A DNA stretch of 64,000 nt from an uncultured Peptostreptococcaceae bacterium (GCA_947072565.1 CAMTIM010000074.1:16677-80676); one strand, 5' to 3'; positions 27,384-35,523 are shown, counted from the first letter of the stretch. Made by a program: numbers and translations. Notes: generated from the sequence alone by a model not told the origin.

Positions 27384-27962
27384 TTATATATTTATACCGA
27401 AGTTGTTACATAGAGCTACTAAACCGCCTTCAAAGCCAGCTCCTGATGCATTAAACTTCCACTCACCATTATGCTTATATATCTCAGCTATTACTACTGC
27501 TGTTTCTATACTAAAGTCTTCTCCTAATTCATATCTTATTAATTCTTCATTTGTCTCTTTGTTAAATACTCTTATATATGAATTGCTTACTTGTCCAAAA
27601 TTTTGTCTTCTTTCCATAGCTTCATGTATTGTAGCTGTGAATGCTAATTTAGTTATGTTTGATGGTACTAATGACAAATTAACTAACATTTGCTCATCAT
27701 CTCCATCACCTTCTCCAGTTCTATTATCACCTAGATGCTCTATACAACCTGAAGAATGCTTTAAATTATTATAAAATATGAAGTCTCCATCACTAGTTGT
27801 TTTTCCATTTTCGCCTAATAAAAATGCTGTAGTGTCTAAATCAAAATCATTACCACCATCGTATTTATTAGTATCCCATCCTAATCCTATTATTATATTT
27901 TTAAGTCCTGGATTTGATTTTGTTAAATCTACCCTTTGACCTTTAGCTAATGTTATACCCAT
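27384..27962 (-). CDS. terD: TerD-family protein 1
   Basis: A 192-residue TerD protein, the first gene of the cluster and nearly the same length as the next copy. [36 protein letters not shown] and [15 protein letters not shown] carry the conserved acidic residues. I use the ATG at 27962 (MGITLAKGQ), nine bases after GGAGG, not the in-frame ATG five codons earlier, which lies within that site. A consensus-like promoter is at 28011-28038. Confidence 0.95.
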   Translation of the reverse strand: MGITLAKGQRVDLTKSNPGLKNIIIGLGWDTNKYDGGNDFDLDTTAFLLGENGKTTSDGDFIFYNNLKHSSGCIEHLGDNRTGEGDGDDEQMLVNLSLVPSNITKLAFTATIHEAMERRQNFGQVSNSYIRVFNKETNEELIRYELGEDFSIETAVVIAEIYKHNGEWKFNASGAGFEGGLVALCNNFGINI

Positions 27963-28010
27963 AATATATTCCTCCATTACTTCTTTATTTTATAACTTTC
28001 ATTTAATATT

Positions 28011-28038
28011 ATTATATCATTTTTCATATGTATTTCAA
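28011..28038 (-). promoter_or_regulatory. Promoter of the Ter cluster
   Basis: Minus-strand -35 TTGAAA (28033-28038) and -10 TATAAT (28011-28016) with 16-bp spacing, giving a start near 28004 and a leader of about 40 nt. No clear operator is seen. Confidence 0.75.
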
Positions 28039-28087
28039 AGTTATACTTAAATTGAAGTTTATTTGTAAATACTTTATATTTTTCATA

Positions 28088-28116
28088 AAAAAAATATAGC
28101 TAATGCTATATTTTTA
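28088..28116 (-). terminator. Terminator of asnB
   Basis: Stem TATAGC/GCTATA extended by A/T pairs, with a TAAT loop and minus-strand U-run, just after the asnB stop. Confidence 0.8.
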
Positions 28117-28121
28117 AATTC

Positions 28122-29954
28122 CTAATAATTTATTTTTTGTTGTTCTATAAATATTTGATGCCATAAACAAAAAGAGTATATCGACCATATTTTTCTAGAG
28201 TTGTCACAGTTATTTTTTATATGCTCGTCTAATAGATTTATGGCATATTTTTTATTTATAATATTGTCTACTTGGGAATCATTTATGGTATTTCTAACAA
28301 CTTCGCCTAAATCTTGCTTTAGCCACACTCTTATTGGAGTTGGAAAACCTAGTTTTTTCTTTTGAACCATATGCTGTGGTACTATATCTTTAAATGCTTC
28401 TCTTAAAAGTACTTTAGTATTAGAATCACTAATTTTTTGATCTAATTTTAAGTTTTTGGCGATCTCTAAAACTTCTTTATCTAAAAAGGGAACTCTCAAT
28501 TCTATTGACTGCGCCATTGACATCTTATCTGCTTTTTGTAATATATCACATTCAAGCCAAGTATTTACATCTACATGCTGCATGGTAGTTACATAATCAT
28601 AATTGTTTACTTTTGCTTGATCATATATGTTTGATAATATATTTTGATAATTATAGCTTTCGTTGTAATTTTTCAATACTTTTTGAACTACATCATTTTC
28701 AAATATTTTTGCATTCCCTATATATCTTTGTTCTAGGGGCGTTGTGGATCTGTATAAATAGCTTTTACCTTTCATATTTGGCATTAATAAAGATGTTTTA
28801 TGCAATATATTTTGAATTCCTTTTGGCATATTTAATATAGATTTTACACTGTTATATTCCTTATATATATTATATCCTCCAAACAATTCATCTGCTCCCT
28901 CTCCCGACAAAACTACCTTAGCATGTTTTCTAGCTTCTTTTGATAAAAAATAAATACCAACCTCTGATGGGTCTGCCACAGGATCATCTAAATGATAAAA
29001 TACTTTTGGAAGTGCTTTTATATAATCATCTTGAGTAACATTTATCGCAATATTTTCTATGCCTATATCATCCGCACTCTTTTTAGCAACTTCTAATTCA
29101 TCATATCCATCTACTCCAAATCCAATAGAAAAAGATTTTATATTAGGATTAATTTGAGATGCAACAGATGCAACAATAGTTGAATCTATCCCTCCTGATA
29201 AAAACGTTCCTACTTCTACGTTAGATATCATATGATGTTTTATTGAATCTATTACTACGTCTCTTACATCTTTTGCGCTTATATCTTTATTTCTTATAAA
29301 ATCTACCTTGTAGTATTTATTAAAACTTAGCTTATTATCTTTTACAGTAAATGAATGTCCCGGAGGAACTAATTTTATGTTTTTTATCATAGTATCTGTT
29401 AATGGAACATACTGAAAAGATAAATAACTTTGAAGACTTTTTTCGTTTAAATTTAATGTTTCCAATAAACTCATTATTGCTTTATATTCTGATGAAAATG
29501 CTATAAAATCTTTTTCTTCTATATAATATAAGGGCTTTATACCAAAATGGTCTCTTGCTCCAAATAGTGTATCATCCGATTCATCATATATTAAAAATGA
29601 AAACATTCCTCTTAATTTATCTAAACATTTTTCTTTGTATTCTATATATGATGCTAATAAAACCTCAGTATCACATTTTGTATTAAACTTATATCCTTTT
29701 TTCATTAATTCATTTCTTAAATTTTCATGGTTATATATTTCTCCATTGAAAATAATTACTTTATCTTCTTTTTCTAATGGTTGGCTTCCATTTTCTATAT
29801 CCATTATACTCAATCTCTTAAATGCAAACTCTATTTTGTCATTTTTGTATATACCCGTATAATCTGGACCTCTATGATTTAGTTTTTGTGCTAAACTTTC
29901 TATATCTGCTTTTTTATTACTATTTTTATAATATATTGAAACATGTCCACACAT
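28122..29954 (-). CDS. asnB: Asparagine synthetase (glutamine-hydrolysing)
   Basis: A 610-residue two-domain enzyme that makes asparagine from aspartate, glutamine and ATP. The N-terminal glutaminase has the nucleophile Cys2 (MCGHVSIY), with FNGEIYNH and RGMFSFLIYD. The synthetase domain has the PP-loop SGGIDST near residue 254, and the SGEGADELFGGY signature follows. The ATG at 29954 follows AGGAGG. It is a single-gene unit between two terminators. Confidence 0.95.
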   Translation of the reverse strand: MCGHVSIYYKNSNKKADIESLAQKLNHRGPDYTGIYKNDKIEFAFKRLSIMDIENGSQPLEKEDKVIIFNGEIYNHENLRNELMKKGYKFNTKCDTEVLLASYIEYKEKCLDKLRGMFSFLIYDESDDTLFGARDHFGIKPLYYIEEKDFIAFSSEYKAIMSLLETLNLNEKSLQSYLSFQYVPLTDTMIKNIKLVPPGHSFTVKDNKLSFNKYYKVDFIRNKDISAKDVRDVVIDSIKHHMISNVEVGTFLSGGIDSTIVASVASQINPNIKSFSIGFGVDGYDELEVAKKSADDIGIENIAINVTQDDYIKALPKVFYHLDDPVADPSEVGIYFLSKEARKHAKVVLSGEGADELFGGYNIYKEYNSVKSILNMPKGIQNILHKTSLLMPNMKGKSYLYRSTTPLEQRYIGNAKIFENDVVQKVLKNYNESYNYQNILSNIYDQAKVNNYDYVTTMQHVDVNTWLECDILQKADKMSMAQSIELRVPFLDKEVLEIAKNLKLDQKISDSNTKVLLREAFKDIVPQHMVQKKKLGFPTPIRVWLKQDLGEVVRNTINDSQVDNIINKKYAINLLDEHIKNNCDNSRKIWSIYSFCLWHQIFIEQQKINY

Positions 29955-30033
29955 AGATTTATATTCCTCCTATTTTTTGTTATATTTGTTATTTTTATCA
30001 TATTTAGGAAGTCTATACATCTTTATAAAACAA

Positions 30034-30066
30034 AAAAATATAGCACCAAATAAATGCTATATTTTT
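30034..30066 (-). terminator. Terminator of the ECF/aminotransferase operon
   Basis: A 12-bp stem AAAAATATAGCA/TGCTATATTTTT with a 9-base loop and minus-strand U-run, after the ECF S-component stop. Confidence 0.8.
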
Positions 30067-30074
30067 ATACTATA

Positions 30075-30605
30075 TTATTTTATATGTATTTTTAAAATTC
30101 TAGATATCGGAACTCCAATCACAAGTCCTATAACTATCTGAGTTATATTTCCAGGTATAGATGTAATAGCTTTTATATAATTTCCATACAAAATGATCTC
30201 TGTGATGTAATAACCAAATATCATCCATATTCCAGATATAACTATACCAACTACATTAGTAATTGTATTATTTCCTTTTTTATCGCTAGACCACGCTATA
30301 CTTCCTATTATATATCCCATAACCCCTCTCACAACAAAAGTAAAAGGTGCCCATATTGCCCACTCTGATAATAAATCAAACAACCCCATACCAAATGCTC
30401 CAGCTATAGCTCCTTTTTTCTTACCAAATACTATAGCAGATATAAAAAGCATAGCATTTCCTAAATGGACTAATCCTCCAGTTGATGCTATTGGCAGCCT
30501 TATATTTATAAATCTTGTTGCTATAAACACTAACGCTATAAGTAAAGCTGTTTCTACTAAATCTCTAGTAGCTATTTTTTTATTACTTTTAGTCGTAGCT
30601 TCCAT
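30075..30605 (-). CDS. ECF transporter S component
   Basis: A 176-residue membrane protein with about six spans and the ECF S-component layout: an N-terminal VETALLIALVFIATRFI helix, the GGLVHLGNAMLFISAIVFGKK motif, and FVVRGVMGYIIG. It would bind a vitamin or cofactor precursor and dock on a shared EcfT/EcfA unit encoded elsewhere. It lies 15 bases after a class V aminotransferase gene, and an AGTGGTACAAT inverted repeat is upstream. The ligand is unknown. The conserved HLGN stretch resembles riboflavin/pantothenate-type S components but does not settle it. Confidence 0.85.
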   Translation of the reverse strand: MEATTKSNKKIATRDLVETALLIALVFIATRFINIRLPIASTGGLVHLGNAMLFISAIVFGKKKGAIAGAFGMGLFDLLSEWAIWAPFTFVVRGVMGYIIGSIAWSSDKKGNNTITNVVGIVISGIWMIFGYYITEIILYGNYIKAITSIPGNITQIVIGLVIGVPISRILKIHIK

Positions 30606-30620
30606 TTATCTTTATCCCCT

Positions 30621-31763
30621 TTATTTATAAAATTTATTAAATAATTCAACTAAGTTTTTATCACTACTAAATCCTAATTCTTTTAAACTTTTATCTATTG
30701 TATTTAATATATTTATAAGTTTTTCTGTTCGCGCATTTTCACCCATATGACCTATTCTCAAAATAGTTTCCTTATATTCCCCTAATGAAGTAGCTATAAG
30801 CGTATTATGTTTTTGTAGCATATAGTTTGATAATTTCAACGCACCTATATCTTCAGGTATTTTTATTGCTGTTATTGTATTAGAGTATCCCTTTTTTAAA
30901 AATAAATCTAATCCGTACTCTTTTAGTGCTTTTCTTGTTGCACTTGCTATTTTTTCATGCCTATATAATACATTTTCTATTTTTTCATCTATTATATTAT
31001 CTATAGCTTTTCCTAGCCCTAATATATCACTTATAGGCATTGTGTATGGAAAGCTATTTTTGTCATAATAATTATCCCATATTTCTAAGTTACAATAAAA
31101 CCCAGTCACACTGCTTTGTCTTGATTTAATAGATTTTTTTGCATCTTCACTAACACTTACTATTGTAAGTCCTGCTGGTGCAGATATTGCCTTTTGAGAA
31201 CCACCTAAAGCTATATCTATTTTCCATTCATCTACTTTAAACTCTTCTCCACCCATAGCTGCAACTGAGTCAACTACAGTTAATATATTATATTTTTTTA
31301 ACAACGGACAAATTTCACTCAAATTATTAAGTACACCTGTAGGTGTATCACAATGAACTATTGTTGCATATTTAAAATCACTATCTTTTTCTAAGAAATC
31401 CTTTAATTGATTTACATCTATATCTTTTGTGTGTTCTTTACTAAAAAGTACAACACCTCCCCCATACATACTTACAAAATCTTTAAATCCCCTACCAAAT
31501 ACACCATTATCTATAACTAATACTCTATCGCCTTTTTCAGTTAAAGAAGCACATGCTGCTTCAAGCCCTAATATACCTTCTCCACTTAATATATATACAT
31601 CATTTTTAGTTTTTATTATTTTTGCAATGTTATCACATGTTTTTTTATAAAAATCAAAAAAATCTTTATCAATATCAGGATTAGTAGTTTTATTTGATCT
31701 AGCTATTCTTACATTTTCTCTAACACTTGTTGGCCCTGGTGTATAAACAATCTTATTATTCAT
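30621..31763 (-). CDS. Class V aminotransferase (alanine-glyoxylate/serine-pyruvate type)
   Basis: A 380-residue pyridoxal-phosphate enzyme of the class V (serine-pyruvate/alanine-glyoxylate) family. It begins PGPTSV, has the cofactor segment SGEGILGLEAA, the aspartate in VVDSVAAMGG, and the Schiff-base lysine in ALGGSQKAISAPAGL near residue 195. GHMGENA near the end fits this family. Reaction partners are not fixed by sequence; photorespiratory-like serine/glycine, purine-degradation and phosphonate variants all share the fold. It is the first gene of a two-gene unit with an ECF S component. AAGGGGTG precedes the ATG by about seven bases. Confidence 0.85.
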   Translation of the reverse strand: MNNKIVYTPGPTSVRENVRIARSNKTTNPDIDKDFFDFYKKTCDNIAKIIKTKNDVYILSGEGILGLEAACASLTEKGDRVLVIDNGVFGRGFKDFVSMYGGGVVLFSKEHTKDIDVNQLKDFLEKDSDFKYATIVHCDTPTGVLNNLSEICPLLKKYNILTVVDSVAAMGGEEFKVDEWKIDIALGGSQKAISAPAGLTIVSVSEDAKKSIKSRQSSVTGFYCNLEIWDNYYDKNSFPYTMPISDILGLGKAIDNIIDEKIENVLYRHEKIASATRKALKEYGLDLFLKKGYSNTITAIKIPEDIGALKLSNYMLQKHNTLIATSLGEYKETILRIGHMGENARTEKLINILNTIDKSLKELGFSSDKNLVELFNKFYK

Positions 31764-31817
31764 TATTAAGCACCCCTTTATATATTCTCAAAAACATTGT
31801 ATCTCATTTATATTCAA

Positions 31818-31855
31818 AGTGGTACAATTTGTAATAATTTTAAAATTGTACCACT
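31818..31855 (-). promoter_or_regulatory. Inverted-repeat operator upstream of the aminotransferase
   Basis: AGTGGTACAAT (31818-31828) and its exact complement ATTGTACCACT (31845-31855) are separated by 16 bases, in the position of the aminotransferase promoter. The arms are spaced like sites for dimeric regulators on the same DNA face. The TGGTnCAA-like core recalls MocR/PdxR-type sites, which is only a resemblance. Confidence 0.6.
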
Positions 31856-31889
31856 ACATTTCATATTTATAAGTATTATTTTTTGTATT

Positions 31890-31966
31890 ATAAAAAAACA
31901 AAGAGCCTTCTATATAAAATATAGAAGGCTCTCTTGGTATATAATAGTTATTATTTTTTAAACGTT
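31890..31966 (-). ncRNA. Candidate small RNA or attenuated leader
   Basis: A minus-strand promoter (31973-32001) is followed at about 77 nt by a strong terminator: stem AGAGCCTTCTATA with its complement at 31902-31932 and minus-strand U-rich tail 31891-31901. No reading frame with a start codon lies between. The unit is upstream of, and co-oriented with, the class V aminotransferase, whose own putative operator lies beyond the terminator. Either an independent small RNA or a terminated leader is possible. Confidence 0.6.
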
Positions 31967-31972
31967 TATATT

Positions 31973-32001
31973 ACTATATATCATAAGAAACAAAATGTCA
32001 A
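31973..32001 (-). promoter_or_regulatory. Near-consensus promoter of the candidate small RNA
   Basis: Minus-strand -35 TTGACA (31996-32001) and -10 TATAGT (31973-31978), spacing 17 bp. Confidence 0.8.
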
Positions 32002-32074
32002 GTTTTATATATATTTTTTTAATTACTACGATTTTTTTATTAAATAATAAGCATAATATATTTGAGGTGATTTT

Positions 32075-32773
32075 ATGAAAAAAAAATTATTGGTATTATC
32101 TTTATTAACTATATTTATTTTTTCTAATGTTTCAAATAGTTTTGCAATGGATCCACAATATACATATAAAAAATTGCAACCATTGCCTTATGCCTATGAT
32201 GCACTAGAGCCCTATATTGATAAAGAAACTATGATACTACATCATGATAAACATTATAAATCTTATTTAGATAAGTTCAATGAAAGCATAAAAGGATATC
32301 CTGACCTTTATTCGTCGAGTATTTATGATTTACTTACATGTTTAGATTGTTTACCCAGTGAAATTTATAAAACTATAAAAAATAACGGTGGTGGGGTCTA
32401 TAATCATGAGTTTTTCTTTGATATTATGACACCTGATCAAACAACTTTATCTGGTAATTTACAAAAAGCTATAATTAGAGATTTCAAATCATTTGATAAC
32501 TTTAAAGATGCTTTTAAAAAAGCCAGTTTAAATGTTTTTGGTTCTGGATGGACATGGCTTGTTTCTAATGATAGTGGAAAATTATCTATAATTACTACAG
32601 CTAATCAAGATAGTCCTATTACTTTAAACCTTAAGCCTGTCATAGGAATTGATTTATGGGAACATGCTTATTATTTATCTTATAAAAATGATCGTGCTTC
32701 TTATATAGACAAATGGTTTAACATAATAAATTGGAATAAAGCCGAAGAAAATTATGAAAAATTAGCTAAGTAA
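32075..32773 (+). CDS. sodA: Exported iron/manganese superoxide dismutase
   Basis: A 232-residue Fe/Mn superoxide dismutase that turns superoxide into oxygen and peroxide. The metal ligands are recognisable: first His in LHHDKHYKSY, second in YNHEFFF, and Asp/His in DLWEHAYYL. The unusual feature is the N-terminal signal peptide (MKKKLLVLSLLTIFIFSNVSNSFA), giving a mature enzyme outside the membrane. GLY-rich GSGWTWL is conserved. An extracytoplasmic location is known for clostridial homologues, so it probably defends the surface or spore. Iron versus manganese preference cannot be read here. GAGGTG precedes the ATG. Confidence 0.92.
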   Translation: MKKKLLVLSLLTIFIFSNVSNSFAMDPQYTYKKLQPLPYAYDALEPYIDKETMILHHDKHYKSYLDKFNESIKGYPDLYSSSIYDLLTCLDCLPSEIYKTIKNNGGGVYNHEFFFDIMTPDQTTLSGNLQKAIIRDFKSFDNFKDAFKKASLNVFGSGWTWLVSNDSGKLSIITTANQDSPITLNLKPVIGIDLWEHAYYLSYKNDRASYIDKWFNIINWNKAEENYEKLAK

Positions 32774-32896
32774 AAGACGCTGCTAATACTACTATTATTC
32801 CTTATGTTGTTTATTTTTTTGAAAAATAACATAATTTACTATATAATTAAGAAAACATAGCGCTTAATTTATAGCCTTGTCATCTCAGGAGGAATC

Positions 32897-33433
32897 ATGG
32901 TAAAAGAAACTCACACAAAAGGAGGCTATATTTTTGCACTTTTAGCTCTTCCTTTTTTAAATAACAATTTTTTAAACGAATATGATATTGTATATAAATG
33001 TATTTTGATTTCAGTATATATCTATTTTTCATATTTAGGATCTTTATTCCCGGACATAGATATGAAGGGTTCATATATTAGCAAAAGAAATCCTATAATT
33101 TATAAACTTTTTGGTTGTAAGTTTAAACATAGAGGATTCACACACAGTCTAATTTTTATATCATTTTTGATTTTTTTACTAGAATCACTTACTAGCTATA
33201 CTAATAATGATGCTGTCTTTTTATGTTTATCTAGTGGTTTTTTGGTTGGATACGTTTCTCATTTATGTCTAGACTTATTAACAAAAGAAGGAATAGAAAT
33301 ATTTTATCCTATTTCTATAAATTTTTCTCTGTTACCTATAAAAACAAGTTCTAAGGTTGAACGATTTATTTGTAAAACATTAAATTTTATAGTTATATTT
33401 TTATTAGGATATAGATTTTACACATTATTTTAA
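32897..33433 (+). CDS. YdjM-like membrane-bound metal-dependent hydrolase
   Basis: A 178-residue membrane protein of the YdjM/LexA-regulated hydrolase family (PF04307). The metal motif is visible: His at the start (KETHTKGGY), SLFPDIDMKGSYISKR near residue 50, and HRGFTHSLIF near residue 78, followed by hydrophobic helices and GYVSHLCLDLLTKEG. A zinc-type hydrolase acting on a lipid is a family inference. AGGAGG precedes the ATG at ideal spacing. No LexA box was found in the 120 bases upstream. Confidence 0.85.
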   Translation: MVKETHTKGGYIFALLALPFLNNNFLNEYDIVYKCILISVYIYFSYLGSLFPDIDMKGSYISKRNPIIYKLFGCKFKHRGFTHSLIFISFLIFLLESLTSYTNNDAVFLCLSSGFLVGYVSHLCLDLLTKEGIEIFYPISINFSLLPIKTSSKVERFICKTLNFIVIFLLGYRFYTLF

Positions 33434-33481
33434 ATATAAAATAAATATAATTTATTGTCGAATTATATTTTCTCTACAAAT

Positions 33482-33519
33482 AAAAAAATACCTTTTAATT
33501 AAATTAAAAGGTATTTTTT
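33482..33519. terminator. Bidirectional terminator
   Basis: An 18-bp inverted repeat (ATACCTTTTAATT core) between convergent genes with A- and T-tracts on its flanks. Confidence 0.9.
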
Positions 33520-33522
33520 TAT

Positions 33523-34140
33523 TTATTGACCTACTTTATCACAATCTTGTATAGTGTCTATTTCGTCATTAGATTTATTATCTTGTAAGTTTGTATTTAC
33601 CTTACTTCCTATTTTCCAAGATAAAAATACTAAAGCTATAAATACTATAATTTTTAAAGGGCTACTTATAAACCCCTTTATATCACTTGCAGGATAACTT
33701 ACTACTAAAAACATAACAAATTTTCCTGCTAGCATAGCTGGTGCAAAACTTTTTAAATCTCTTTTACAAAAAGCTGCCATTACTGTAACTAAAAAACCTG
33801 GTATAAAAGGACACGAATATGCAAAAAATAATAATTTAAACCCTTGCTTTTTCATCCATTTTAAAGGTTTATCTGTTTTTTCATTTCTAAATTTATTAAA
33901 TAGCTTGTTATCACTATACTTACTTACTAATAAAAACAGTGCTATCGTTCCAAGTCCAGAACCTACCCAAGACAACACGATTCCTCCAACTAATCCAAGT
34001 AAAAGTGCATTCGCACCTACTATAGCTATTAACGGCAATATAGGCAGAAAACTTTCAATAAAGCATGTCAGTACCCCTACCAACATTGTAAGAAACCAAT
34101 AATCTTTTGCAAAATAATATATGTCGTTAATATACTCCAT
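33523..34140 (-). CDS. VTT/TVP38-like (DedA-superfamily) membrane protein
   Basis: A 205-residue polytopic membrane protein of the SNARE-associated/VTT superfamily, which includes DedA and TVP38 proteins thought to move or scramble lipids. Family cues are FIESFLPILPLIAIVGANALLLG near residue 25, a GSGLGTIALF helix and the amphipathic SCPFIPGFLVTVMAAF reentrant segment near 115, followed by KSFAPAMLAGK. The ATG at 34140 is preferred because AAGGAG is nine bases upstream; the ATG at 34173 precedes it. A set of phased TTAA boxes lies upstream. Confidence 0.85.
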   Translation of the reverse strand: MEYINDIYYFAKDYWFLTMLVGVLTCFIESFLPILPLIAIVGANALLLGLVGGIVLSWVGSGLGTIALFLLVSKYSDNKLFNKFRNEKTDKPLKWMKKQGFKLLFFAYSCPFIPGFLVTVMAAFCKRDLKSFAPAMLAGKFVMFLVVSYPASDIKGFISSPLKIIVFIALVFLSWKIGSKVNTNLQDNKSNDEIDTIQDCDKVGQ

Positions 34141-34172
34141 TATTCTTATCTCCTTATTTTTTTTATAATTCA

Positions 34173-34235
34173 AGTATACATTATTTATCTTAATTTTTTT
34201 CTTAATTTTTCTTAATATTTGTTAATTTTTCTTAA
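34173..34235 (-). promoter_or_regulatory. Phased TTAA boxes and -10 of the VTT gene
   Basis: Five (C/G)TTAA units start at 34189, 34201, 34211, 34221 and 34231 (plus-strand coordinates); the last four are exactly 10 bp apart. On the minus strand they read TTAAG/TTAAC and lie directly upstream of a -10 TATACT (34173-34178) that has no matching -35. This is the arrangement of an activator of the OmpR/PhoP family acting at a weak promoter. Confidence 0.5.
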
Positions 34236-34404
34236 TATTTCTCTATATTTTCTCATATTTCTTCATTATATAATCTTAGTAACATATATTTTATAATTAA
34301 AATTTATTTTTATATAACTCCTACTATATAGTTCATATCCAATTCTAAAACTTTTATACTTAAAACTAATCTTTTATTATAAAATTTATAATTTTATATA
34401 ATAA

Positions 34405-34444
34405 AAAGGACTAATATAAATATTAATACTTTATTAGTCCTTTT
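34405..34444 (-). terminator. Terminator of mscS
   Basis: A stem of about 13 bp, AAAAGGACTAATA with TTATTAGTCCTTTT, and an AT-rich loop with a minus-strand U-run, after the MscS stop. Confidence 0.82.
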
Positions 34445-34452
34445 GTGAAATC

Positions 34453-35340
34453 TTATTTTTTGTCTATTAAGTCACTTCGTCTTACATGTAAATCCATTTG
34501 AGGATATGGTATAGTTATGTTTTCTTCATCAAATCTTAATTTTACGGTCTCTAATAAATCAAAATGTATTGGCCAATAGTCTTCTGACTTACACCAAACT
34601 CTAACCACAAAATCAATAGAACTTGGTCCATGTGCATTTACTCCAACAAACGGTGCTGGGTCTTTAAATATCGATGGATGATTATCTACAATATCTTTTA
34701 ACACCTCTTTTACATGAGGTAAGTCATTTTCATATCCTACACTAAAGCTTAAATCCACTCTTCTCTGTGCTTTAGCTGAATAATTTATTAAGCTACCATT
34801 TGATAATGCTCCATTTGGTATTAATATTAACTTATTGTCTATTGTAACTAGATTAGTATAAAACAAGCCGATTTGCTCAACAGTACCACCATAAATACCA
34901 GTTTCTATATAATCTCCTACTTTAAAAGGTCTAAGTAATAAGATTATAAATCCACCTGCAAAGTTAGATAAACTTCCTTGAAGTGCTAAACCTATAGCCA
35001 CACCTCCTGAAGCAACTATCGCTGCAAGACCTGTAAGCTTAACATCCCAATATCCTAATATTCCTATAAACAGTATAGCCTTTAAAATTCCCGATATAAG
35101 TGATTGTAAAAATCGTCTTAATGTTACATCTACGTCTCTTTTCTCTAAAAATTTTATAAAGTGTTTAACAACATTCTTTATTATTTTAAGACCTATAGTT
35201 ATAATTATTAAGCCAACAACTAACTTAACTCCATTTATAGTAATCCAGTCTATAAATTTTTCAAATAGCAACTGCGGACTCATTCTACTCATCTTTGAAA
35301 TTTCTTTACTCACAGTTTCAGTTATGTTTTCACCTGCCAT
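34453..35340 (-). CDS. mscS: Small-conductance mechanosensitive channel
   Basis: A 295-residue MscS-family channel that opens under membrane tension to release solutes in hypo-osmotic shock. Three transmembrane spans are followed by the pore helix with small residues (GVAIGLALQGSLSNFAGG) near residue 120, then the beta domain (FKVGDYIETG, GTVEQIGLFYTNL, IPNGAL) and the C-terminal alpha/beta domain. The start ATG at 35340 follows GAGGTGAT. It is a single-gene unit. Confidence 0.95.
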   Translation of the reverse strand: MAGENITETVSKEISKMSRMSPQLLFEKFIDWITINGVKLVVGLIIITIGLKIIKNVVKHFIKFLEKRDVDVTLRRFLQSLISGILKAILFIGILGYWDVKLTGLAAIVASGGVAIGLALQGSLSNFAGGFIILLLRPFKVGDYIETGIYGGTVEQIGLFYTNLVTIDNKLILIPNGALSNGSLINYSAKAQRRVDLSFSVGYENDLPHVKEVLKDIVDNHPSIFKDPAPFVGVNAHGPSSIDFVVRVWCKSEDYWPIHFDLLETVKLRFDEENITIPYPQMDLHVRRSDLIDKK

Positions 35341-35473
35341 ATACTATCACCTCTTAACTACTTTTTATTCGACTTTTTATTAATTTATATTACACTATTT
35401 TCATTTTTATGTCTATATTAAGCGGTATTTGAAATTATACCCATAAATTTTAATTTTTAGCATTAAATACAGT

Positions 35474-35519
35474 TTAGGCTGTATGAGGGTTAATATTTTA
35501 ATTGCCTCATACAGCCTAA
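35474..35519 (-). terminator. Inverted repeat after the alpha-glucoside operon
   Basis: Perfect 15-bp arms TTAGGCTGTATGAGG (35474-35488) and complement (35505-35519), 16-base loop. There is no good U-tract on the minus strand, so it may be a weak terminator or stabilising 3' stem. Confidence 0.6.
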
Positions 35520-35523
35520 TAAG

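Larger units (their letters stand above)
31764..32074. other. Divergent region with operator and small-RNA-like unit
   Basis: This 311-base gap holds a long inverted repeat at 31818-31855 just upstream of the aminotransferase, and a complete promoter-terminator unit at 31890-32001, both on the minus strand. The remaining sequence up to the superoxide dismutase start is AT-rich. Confidence 0.6.

Noticed and set aside
16320..27962. Calling the cluster a tellurite resistance determinant.
   Set aside because: TerD/TelA families carry that name historically, but no tellurite-specific evidence exists here; a general stress role is safer.
30075..31763. Naming the ECF S component as a riboflavin transporter.
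   Set aside because: No FMN riboswitch lies upstream and the S-component motif is shared by many vitamins; the substrate is left open.
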